From positions 1 to 12,623 of the forward strand of contig JACPZF010000031.1 in NCBI GenBank assembly GCA_016195615.1: 12,623 bases of DNA, given 5' to 3'. Shown one piece after another: positions 1 through 4,805 of this stretch. The notes under the pieces are model-generated. The model did no database searches. It saw only the letters and a list, made by a program, of their open reading frames with translations, and had not been told where the DNA came from. The position numbers were made by a program, and so were the translations under genes. The stretch's first letter is position 1. Each line of letters starts with the position of its first letter. The DNA comes from Candidatus Gottesmanbacteria bacterium (GTDB lineage: Bacteria; Patescibacteriota; Microgenomatia; JACPZF01).

Positions 1-141
1 ATTAGGAGAGCTTATTGAAAATATCTTCGAATACATCAGCTATTACAACAACGCCAGAATCCAACTCAAACTGAAAATGTCGCCATTTCAATTTAAACAA
101 AAAGTCTTAGAAAGTGTTCTTGAAAAACGGGGTACTTGACA
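1..141 (+). mobile_element. Right end of an IS3-family insertion sequence
   Basis: The transposase tail ends at 139, and the sequence ACGGGGTACTTGACA at 127-141 looks like a right terminal inverted repeat. Read from the other strand it is TGTCAAGTACCCCGT, with the TG...CA terminal dinucleotides of IS3 elements. The left end is outside the window, so neither the inverted repeat pair nor the target duplication can be confirmed. Position 141 as the boundary is an inference. Confidence 0.6.
2..139 (+). CDS. IS3-family transposase OrfB, C-terminal end (partial)
   Basis: Reading frame 2 is open from the window edge to a TGA at 137-139. It encodes about 45 residues containing YISYYNNARIQLKLKMSPFQF, the usual C-terminus of IS3-family OrfB integrases (rve_3-type tail: a YYN..R.Q..L...SP.QF pattern). 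The rest of the transposase lies upstream of the window, so whether the element is complete cannot be judged. The DDE catalytic residues are outside the window, and only the C-terminal signature is visible. The stop codon sits almost at the inferred right end of the element, as is normal in this family. Confidence 0.85.
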   Translation, partial: LGELIENIFEYISYYNNARIQLKLKMSPFQFKQKVLESVLEKRGT

Positions 142-657
142 AAAAGACAAAAAGCCTGCGGCACCGTTACGCTTATTAGAGGAATATACAATTGCCTTGT
201 TGACACCGGTAATGTGGTCGATGAAGACAAAATAAAAAGGCTATTGGCGAAAGAAAATTTATCGCCAAAAAAAATAAATTTCGTCATCAATACCCACGGC
301 GATATCGACCATGTAGGCTGCAATATGCTCTTTAAGCAATCTGTTTTTATTAGTGGACAAGATGTTTATCGCGGTGATATTTATAGCCCTTTAACTGATA
401 ATTATGAAATTGAGCCAGATATTCATGTCGTTTCCACGCCGGGGCATAGCATTGAAGATATTTCTGTGGCAGTTAAAACCGAAAAAGGCTTAGTGGTAGT
501 TTCCGGCGATTTATTTGAAAATGAGGACGATCAAGAAAACGGCGCGTGGAAAGTCTTTAGTAAGTATCCCAAACACCAGGTTCTAAGCAGAACAAAAATC
601 CTCAAAATAGCTGATTACATTATTCCCGGACACGGAAAGATATTCAGAGTAAAATAA
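136..657 (+). CDS. MBL-fold metallo-hydrolase, 5'-truncated by the IS
   Basis: A 173-residue reading frame with the metallo-beta-lactamase fold, a family of mostly zinc-dependent hydrolases. Metal-binding landmarks are visible in order: THGDIDH at residues 53-59, PGH with His104, SGD with Asp125, and the C-terminal PGHG with His166. The first motif normally reads HxHxDH; here the second His is Asp56, a variant also known in other MBL proteins, so the metal site may be atypical. The only start near the 5' end is TTG 136-138, which lies inside the IS right end, and no Shine-Dalgarno precedes it. The protein begins directly at the TVTLI strand, without the first strand family members normally have. 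I infer that the IS cut off the original start, so this may be a decaying gene. The substrate is unknown; the overall look is closest to MBLAC1-type proteins. Confidence 0.75.
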   Translation: MTKRQKACGTVTLIRGIYNCLVDTGNVVDEDKIKRLLAKENLSPKKINFVINTHGDIDHVGCNMLFKQSVFISGQDVYRGDIYSPLTDNYEIEPDIHVVSTPGHSIEDISVAVKTEKGLVVVSGDLFENEDDQENGAWKVFSKYPKHQVLSRTKILKIADYIIPGHGKIFRVK

Positions 658-665
658 ATCACTAA

Positions 666-1190
666 TTAAAAAGGGATGTCATCTGGATTAAGCTCTTCAA
701 CTATTTCGTCCGATTCTGTTGTATAGGAATATAAAGCGTAAGTTCTAATATCCTTTTCTAGTTCAATCGTAAACAAGTAATCTCTTATAAATATTTTTAC
801 TGGAAAATCTTTATGATTTCTGGTTAAAAGAAATAATCCTTTATATCTTTTAAGACAACAGGCTAAGCAGAAATCAACAACAGAAACACCTTCGCTGTCA
901 AAACCATACTCCTCAATAGTTGGTTGAATTAAATTAATTGTTGACTGATCTAATGGTAAAATTGCCTCTATAATTTGATTAAATAAAGCAGACTTTTGTT
1001 TTAAAATATCTTGATGTTTAGTCCGTATGAATTCCGCTTTTACGAGATCGATTGAAACCAAAGTACAATTATTTTTCTTTACTTGAGTTAGAAATTTAAT
1101 GTATTTGTTTTCGTTACTGAAGTAATCAATAAGAAAATTACTGTCGATTAAAATAGTCGAATTAATAGGTAACTTGAGGTTGGTTTCCAT
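666..1190 (-). CDS. PIN-domain ribonuclease toxin (VapC-like)
   Basis: A 174-residue protein with the PIN-domain acidic set: Asp16 in ILIDSNFLIDYF, Glu53 in VKAEFIR, Asp106 in VVDFCLACCL and Asp128 in RNHKDF. PIN proteins of this kind are Mg-dependent RNases that usually act as toxins of type II toxin-antitoxin pairs. It is somewhat longer than a typical VapC (about 130-140 aa), with an acidic C-terminal tail ending NPDDIPF. An upstream GTG at 1199 is in frame, but I prefer ATG 1190: AAGGAA lies about 10 nt before it, while it is nearly touching the GTG. The gene overlaps the end of the 54-aa gene at 1162-1326, so the two are probably translationally coupled. The PIN assignment is strong; the toxin role and RNA target are inferred. 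Confidence 0.8.
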   Translation of the reverse strand: METNLKLPINSTILIDSNFLIDYFSNENKYIKFLTQVKKNNCTLVSIDLVKAEFIRTKHQDILKQKSALFNQIIEAILPLDQSTINLIQPTIEEYGFDSEGVSVVDFCLACCLKRYKGLFLLTRNHKDFPVKIFIRDYLFTIELEKDIRTYALYSYTTESDEIVEELNPDDIPF

Positions 1191-1326
1191 AAGGCTCACT
1201 TTCCTTATCCATCGCTCTTTTTAATTTTTGGGCAAGTTTTCTGATAGCGTTGATATTTAAACTTTTTCCTTTTTTAATTACTTCTTTTGCGTCAATTCTT
1301 TTAATGATCAATTTTTGTTTTTTCAT
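1162..1326 (-). CDS. Small basic protein, putative antitoxin of the PIN gene
   Basis: A 54-residue reading frame (MKKQKLIIKRID... to ...GNQPQVTY). It is lysine-rich, and residues 12-40 could form one or two helices (AKEVIKKG and NAIRKLAQKLKRAM). It lies immediately upstream of the PIN gene and overlaps it by 29 nt, the arrangement of an antitoxin preceding its toxin. The start is supported by a strong -10 hexamer (TATACT) exactly 6 nt upstream of the ATG. I do not recognise a named antitoxin family; it has no clear ribbon-helix-helix or AbrB signature and is shorter than most antitoxins. The antitoxin role rests on position and operon structure only. Confidence 0.6.
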   Translation of the reverse strand: MKKQKLIIKRIDAKEVIKKGKSLNINAIRKLAQKLKRAMDKESEPYGNQPQVTY

Positions 1327-1332
1327 GTTTTT

Positions 1333-1361
1333 AGTATAGCAGATAGAAATAAGTTAGTCGA
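1333..1361 (-). promoter_or_regulatory. Promoter of the PIN module, predicted leaderless
   Basis: On the minus strand, TCGACT (1361-1356) and TATACT (1338-1333) are 17 nt apart. A TG one base before the -10 (TGCTATACT) makes it an extended -10. The ATG at 1326 starts 6 nt after the hexamer, so transcription should begin at or next to the A of ATG. No Shine-Dalgarno is present. The -35 overlaps the stop codon of the SGNH gene upstream. Confidence 0.65.
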
Positions 1362-2286
1362 TCAGATGATTTTCCCAAATCGCGTCGGCGATTTTTTGCG
1401 AAAAAAGCATACCGCCTGGACCTGATGGATGTAAATGATCACCGCTCATATATTGCAAAAGACCGTTTCCGTCACTCCCCAAAGAGGCATGATAGCTATC
1501 GGCAAGGGGATAGTGCTCGCTTCCTGCAAAATTAATAATATTTTGGAGATATTTTTTAATGGTATTGGTTTTGGTTAATTTCCCGGCCGCGTCCCAATTC
1601 AAAACGCCATCGCCAAAAACATTGGCGTTAGGAGCAATGGTTGCCGCCAAAATAATTTTAGTTTGCGGAGAAGCTGTTTTAATCGCATCGATCATTTTAG
1701 CAATCGTCAGCCAGTGTCGATCTATATCGTTTTGCCCATCGCCCCAGGGATTATAGGCAAAAGATTCAACAACTACGATGTCCGGGCGGCGGGAAAGAAG
1801 CGAAGGGTATCTTGTTCCCATTTGATCAAAATCATTGGTCAGACGATGTAAACCAAACTCGGCGTCGGTGGCCGGATCGCCGTAATTTAAAAGATTAAAA
1901 TGAGCATAAGGATAATATTGATGCAAAGCGGTTTTTAAATGCCACATTTCCTGACCCAGCGTTTCTACCATTGAGTCGCCTAAGACGGCGATGGTGTAGC
2001 TTTTGATAGTTGGGGAATTTGGGGAAATTGGGGGAACTGGGGAGGGCGATGAAGAGATTGGTTCGGGCGTTGGCAAAGCGGTTGTTATTCCTAAAACTTG
2101 AGGATTGGGATTGTTTTCAATTTCCTCTTTGCTGGGGAAATGCTTAATATTCTCATTTTTGATCAGTCTGCCGAAAGTAATCAACGGTTCATTGGGAGTA
2201 AAAGTCTCCTCCGCAAAAACAAAGAGAGGAAAAATAAGGGTTGTAAAAATTATAAAAGTTGTAAGCTTGGTTGAAAAAAGATGCAT
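1354..2286 (-). CDS. Secreted SGNH/GDSL-type hydrolase
   Basis: A 310-residue exported protein. Residues 1-25 form a signal peptide (MHLFSTK, a hydrophobic stretch, then VFA before EET). A Pro/Ser-rich linker follows at about 68-95. The catalytic domain begins at about 96: IAVLGDSMVE gives the nucleophile Ser105 (block I), NYG at 134-136 fits the block II Gly, AYNPWG gives Asn179 (block III), and GDHLHPSG gives Asp283 and His286 (block V, DxxH). This is the full SGNH set, so an esterase acting on cell-envelope glycan or lipid ester groups is plausible; the substrate is unknown. A TTG at 2322 would lengthen the protein by 12 residues, but I reject it: that TTG is the -35 box, and the ATG at 2286 gives a normal signal peptide. 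It lies downstream of the DUF2298 gene, with its own promoter. Confidence 0.85.
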   Translation of the reverse strand: MHLFSTKLTTFIIFTTLIFPLFVFAEETFTPNEPLITFGRLIKNENIKHFPSKEEIENNPNPQVLGITTALPTPEPISSSPSPVPPISPNSPTIKSYTIAVLGDSMVETLGQEMWHLKTALHQYYPYAHFNLLNYGDPATDAEFGLHRLTNDFDQMGTRYPSLLSRRPDIVVVESFAYNPWGDGQNDIDRHWLTIAKMIDAIKTASPQTKIILAATIAPNANVFGDGVLNWDAAGKLTKTNTIKKYLQNIINFAGSEHYPLADSYHASLGSDGNGLLQYMSGDHLHPSGPGGMLFSQKIADAIWENHLID

Positions 2287-2292
2287 TATTTT

Positions 2293-2322
2293 ATTGTAAG
2301 CAGATTGCGGCGTTGGCGTCAA
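2293..2322 (-). promoter_or_regulatory. Promoter of the SGNH hydrolase gene, predicted leaderless
   Basis: TTGACG (2322-2317), an 18-nt spacer and TACAAT (2298-2293) precede ATG 2286, with 6 nt between the -10 and the ATG. No Shine-Dalgarno is visible. This decides the start codon: an initiation at TTG 2322 would begin upstream of the predicted transcription start. Confidence 0.65.
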
Positions 2323-2334
2323 AGAAAAAGAGGC

Positions 2335-3108
2335 CTAAAAAGTAAGCTCGTAAATTTTAGTATTGCCCGATTGAAAAATAATTCTTCCCAATTTGTTAAA
2401 TTTTTCTTCTTTTATCCCAGGGTATTTTTGGTGTTCAAGAAGGCCTACAAAGACTAATTTAACGTTATATTTACTAAGTAAATTTTTCGTTTCCAAAAGA
2501 TCGCTAGAGGTATAAATTTTTTTGACTTCCTCAACGCGTTTTCCGGCTTCATCGTAGCCGCCGCGCCAGAGCCATTCGTGCACCGGCCATCCTAAAACCG
2601 TAGACAGTCCGGTGTTAGCAGAAACTCGAGAATAATCCGTGTAGCTCTCGCCGACAGCTTCTATAATAATTGGTCTTTCTGTCTGCTGGTTTAACCAAAA
2701 AATCGCTTGATAATCGTCGAAATAGAGTCGCTGTAAGTAGGAAAGTCCATAGAGACCCTTATAAACTTTTAAACCATTAAAATAGGAATTGACGGAAAAA
2801 TAGGGGTAGATTAAGACTAAAAACAAGAGAACAAAGAGTATTAAATAGTAAGTATTAAGTATTAAGCCTTTAATTAAAGATAATTTTTTAAACAGGGGTT
2901 TTAAGGAAAATAATTTAAAAATAATATAACCAGAAGCCAAAGAGAGCATAATAAAAGCCTGATAACCAAGCTTAAACATGGTATTGGCGCGGTAGTGTTG
3001 GGGATAAATATCTTTGATGTAGAAAAATTCAGGAAAGATAAGAAGGGCGGTAGAAAGAATGGTCATAAGTAAGACGAAGACATCGGAATAGGAAAGTGAG
3101 TTTGTCAT
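2335..3108 (-). CDS. DUF2298 (YYY) membrane protein, C-terminal half in a shifted frame
   Basis: This frame carries the missing second half of the DUF2298 protein. It starts with YSDVFVLL, then a membrane helix and the family sequence FFYIKDIYPQHYRANTMFKLGYQ. More membrane segments follow, and a soluble tail with EAVGESYTDYSRVSANTG, LGWPVHEWLWRG and KYNVKLVFVGLLE, all familiar from DUF2298 proteins. The frame is open back to 3249, but everything upstream of about 3103 is repeat-encoded or out-of-frame sequence. An ATG within the palindromic element's last bases (3108-3106, in CCAGAATGAC) could start a 257-residue product, MTNSLSYSD..., though no Shine-Dalgarno precedes it. It is either a separately translated half or part of a pseudogene. 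Removing the 85-nt element rejoins it in frame with the upstream half. Confidence 0.8.
   Translation of the reverse strand: MTNSLSYSDVFVLLMTILSTALLIFPEFFYIKDIYPQHYRANTMFKLGYQAFIMLSLASGYIIFKLFSLKPLFKKLSLIKGLILNTYYLILFVLLFLVLIYPYFSVNSYFNGLKVYKGLYGLSYLQRLYFDDYQAIFWLNQQTERPIIIEAVGESYTDYSRVSANTGLSTVLGWPVHEWLWRGGYDEAGKRVEEVKKIYTSSDLLETKNLLSKYNVKLVFVGLLEHQKYPGIKEEKFNKLGRIIFQSGNTKIYELTF
2837..2866. repeat. Short tandem AAGTATT-type repeat
   Basis: Units AGTATTA, AGTAAGTATTA and AGTATTA follow one another with a near 7-nt period. Lies inside the C-terminal half of the DUF2298 gene and is read as hydrophobic residues (LILNTYYLIL). Confidence 0.6.
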
Positions 3109-4657
3109 TCTGGCAAGCGAGCGAAGCGAAGCGCGCCCAGAATCGATTCTGGAGTCCCCCTCGACAAGCTCGGGGTCCCCAGAATGACGATGCAGTAAAA
3201 GAAAGATAAATCCCGCCACACAGTAGTAAAGGGAGGGAAAAGAGCACAAACAGTACGACTAGAAGAATTAAAGAATTAAAGAATTTAAGTATTAACGAAT
3301 TTAGATTGGGCCAGTAATGTTGGTAGTAAATATATAAAAAAACTAACGCCGAGAGGCCAAAATAAATCAGACCGTCCCAAGCATTGGTCATGTACATGAT
3401 GGCGAGGAGAAAGCCTAATAAAGTCAAAAGTAAAAGGTCAAAAGGCAAAAGTTCAGGTAAAAAGTCAAAAGTTTTAGTACTTTTTATTTTTGACGTAGAT
3501 AAAACTAAAGATAGTAGTAGGGCAATTGTTAGCAATACAAAAGGTATATCCAAAACATGGCCGTGTAAATCGGAAACCACAAAAGAATAGCTGGGAAACT
3601 CGTGAATGGCAAAGGGGATAAAGCGCGTGGCATTGGGATACCAGTAAGCCGAAAAATCAATGCCTTTCCCCAGAAGCTGCCAAAAAGGAATGGGTTTGTC
3701 AGCCGGCAAATAGCCTTTGGTAAAAGCATAAATAGTGTGTAAGTTGCCGGCAAGAGTAACGAGGAATGCTGTAAGTAAAGAAAAAATAATAGTAATAATA
3801 TTGTCATTGCGAGCGACCACGTTCGTGTGAACCGAACGTGGGAGCGAAGCAATCTGGTTTCTATCGTCATTCTGGGGACCCGCCAGAAGGCGGGGACTCC
3901 AGAATCTGATTCTGGACAAGCCAGAATGACGGGTTAAGATTGCTTCGTCCGATGACCATAAAACACGTCCTCGCAATGACAAGGAGGAAGCTATTAAATT
4001 AATAGCTATTGAAAAAGATCCCGTAAAAGTGAAAGCAAAAATAGTTGAGAGCATTAAATTAAAAGTCACCGCAGGGTCAAGGTTGGAAAGTTTGGTTAAA
4101 ACCGCCGTCACCAGGTGGCCGAAATAATAATAGTTAATAAAATTGTCAGAAGTAGCGCTAGCGGCTTTAACCAACCACATATCCGGCGGGGGAAAATAGA
4201 TGGAGTGTAAAATAGAGTTGATAAAGCCAAAATCCATGAACTTTTCGAGCCCTTGGATGTCTGATTGGTGGCCTTTAACAAAAGCCCAAAAGACAAAAGT
4301 GGCAGAAAATATGACCTCTTCGAAAATTATTATTTTAATGAATGTCCAATTATTTTTTAATCTCGCCGACAAATCAATTTTTGCCGCCGCGGGGTTTTTT
4401 TGCCACCAGATAAGATTTAAAAACACCAAGCCAAAAAGAATTAAATATAAAGAAGGCTGACCAAATGGTAGAAGATGGAGAAAGCCTAAAAGCCAGGCCA
4501 AATAGGATAAAACAGCAATACCGATAATTTTGGCAAAAATATAACCGCGGTCTTTGAAGTTGGTAAAAAGCCTATTAGTAAAAGGAAAAAAAATCGTGCC
4601 GATTAAAAAAATAATCGACCACCACGATAAAATGTAAGGAAAATCTTGGAAGAACAT
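3029..4657 (-). CDS. DUF2298 (chlor_Arch_YYY) membrane protein, N-terminal half
   Basis: A polytopic membrane protein of the family named after its YYY motif. NFINYYYFGH (YYY at residues 176-178) is present, preceded by EKFMDFGFINS and FPPPDMW, and followed by GNLHTIYAF (304-312) and HEFPSYSFVVSDLHGH (352-367). The family is of unknown biochemical function; its architecture is GT-C-glycosyltransferase-like, so a role in lipid-linked sugar transfer is possible but unproven. Residues about 226-286 are encoded by nested palindromic repeats in the loop between two membrane helices, in frame. After LSFTA near residue 490 the frame enters another palindromic element (3104-3188) and runs on as repeat-encoded and out-of-frame residues to a stop at 3029. 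The authentic continuation is in the other frame at 2335-3103. ATG 4657 is supported by TATAAT 6 nt upstream. Confidence 0.85.
   Translation of the reverse strand: MFFQDFPYILSWWSIIFLIGTIFFPFTNRLFTNFKDRGYIFAKIIGIAVLSYLAWLLGFLHLLPFGQPSLYLILFGLVFLNLIWWQKNPAAAKIDLSARLKNNWTFIKIIIFEEVIFSATFVFWAFVKGHQSDIQGLEKFMDFGFINSILHSIYFPPPDMWLVKAASATSDNFINYYYFGHLVTAVLTKLSNLDPAVTFNLMLSTIFAFTFTGSFSIAINLIASSLSLRGRVLWSSDEAILTRHSGLSRIRFWSPRLLAGPQNDDRNQIASLPRSVHTNVVARNDNIITIIFSLLTAFLVTLAGNLHTIYAFTKGYLPADKPIPFWQLLGKGIDFSAYWYPNATRFIPFAIHEFPSYSFVVSDLHGHVLDIPFVLLTIALLLSLVLSTSKIKSTKTFDFLPELLPFDLLLLTLLGFLLAIMYMTNAWDGLIYFGLSALVFLYIYYQHYWPNLNSLILKFFNSLILLVVLFVLFSLPLLLCGGIYLSFTASSFWGPRACRGGLQNRFWARFASLACQNDKLTFLFRCLRLTYDHSFYRPSYLS
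3104..3188. repeat. Palindromic element E1 (ATTCTGG/CCAGAAT, four copies), 85 nt
   Basis: It begins GTCATTCTGG and ends CCAGAATGAC. Inside, the 7-mers alternate ATTCTGG, CCAGAAT, ATTCTGG, CCAGAAT, forming two side-by-side hairpins. The second has a stem of about 15 bp with a CTCGACAAGCTCG top, which reads PELVEG on the minus strand. Its length, 28 codons plus 1 nt, matches the frameshift in the DUF2298 gene. Confidence 0.85.
3261..3301. repeat. Short tandem AAGAATTA-type repeat
   Basis: About four degenerate units (AGAATTA, AGAATTA, AGAATTT, AGTATTA) with a 7-8 nt period, in the DUF2298 gene, read as FFNSLILKFFNSLIL-like sequence. It repeats at the protein level. Confidence 0.65.
3421..3475. 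repeat. Short tandem AGTCAAA-type repeat in coding sequence
   Basis: Degenerate units AGTCAAA, AGTAAA, GGTCAAA, GGCAAA, AGTCAAA. The same motif forms the spacer at 6929-6960. Confidence 0.65.
3803..3980. repeat. Palindromic element F (ATTGC/GCAAT type), interrupted by E2
   Basis: GTCATTGCGAG (3803-3813) is the exact reverse complement of CTCGCAATGAC (3970-3980). CGAAGCAATCT (3845-3855) is the exact reverse complement of AGATTGCTTCG (3937-3947). A 9-bp hairpin (CCACGTTCG/CGAACGTGG, 3817-3841) lies in the left half. Core order ATTGC, GCAAT, ATTGC, GCAAT copies the layout of the E elements. It is read in frame in the DUF2298 gene. Confidence 0.8.
3866..3930. repeat. Palindromic element E2 (65 nt), nested inside F
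   Basis: GTCATTCTGG to CCAGAATGAC with four alternating 7-mers. The left hairpin carries GGACCCGCC/GGCGGGGAC; the right hairpin is short (ATTCTGG ACAAG CCAGAAT). Its last 23 bp are identical to the end of E3. It sits between the two halves of F, so it arrived after F. Confidence 0.85.
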
Positions 4658-4663
4658 ATAATG

Positions 4664-4669
4664 ATTATA
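4664..4669 (-). promoter_or_regulatory. -10 box (TATAAT) of the DUF2298 gene, predicted leaderless
   Basis: A perfect consensus TATAAT on the minus strand ends 6 nt before ATG 4657. I find no good -35 at 16-18 nt (TTTCGC at 17). There is no Shine-Dalgarno. It suggests that the DUF2298 gene has its own promoter and does not rely only on readthrough from the upstream membrane gene. Confidence 0.55.
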
Positions 4670-4709
4670 ATTGCTATATCATCCCAGCGAAAGCGGGGAA
4701 CTATTGAGC

Positions 4710-4805
4710 GTCATTCTGGTAAGTCGAGCGAAGCGAGACGCATCCAGAATCCGCCTTCGTCAAGACTACGGCGGATAGATCAGATTCTGGACAAGCCAGA
4801 ATGAC
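4710..4805. repeat. Palindromic element E3 (96 nt) with a 26-nt hairpin in its centre
   Basis: Same four-copy order as E1, E2 and E4. Between the two hairpins lies a separate 26-nt hairpin (4750-4775, arms TCCGCCTTCGTC and GACTACGGCGGA). It spans the gap between the two membrane genes and the last 26 nt of the upstream gene, whose TGA stop it supplies. No T tract follows, so a terminator role is unlikely but not excluded. Confidence 0.85.

Noticed and set aside
136..165. Hybrid promoter created by the IS right end (TTGACA at 136-141)
   Set aside because: No -10-like hexamer occurs 16-18 nt downstream; the sequence there is GC-rich.
2287..2322. TTG start at 2322 for the SGNH gene (12 extra residues)
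   Set aside because: The TTG is part of the -35 box TTGACG, and the ATG at 2286 gives a normal signal peptide and the 6-nt -10 spacing.
3029..3249. Programmed ribosomal frameshift joining the two DUF2298 halves
   Set aside because: No slippery heptamer followed by a pseudoknot was seen at the join, and the palindromic insertion of 28 codons plus 1 nt explains the frame change more simply.
3384..3590. Plus-strand frame of 68 residues, Lys/Ser-rich
   Set aside because: Antisense to the DUF2298 gene and generated by the AGTCAAA tandem repeat; no start signals or family features.
4710..4805. Element E3 as an intrinsic terminator of the upstream membrane gene
   Set aside because: It can fold strongly but no run of T follows the hairpins on the minus strand; a termination role remains possible only through Rho.
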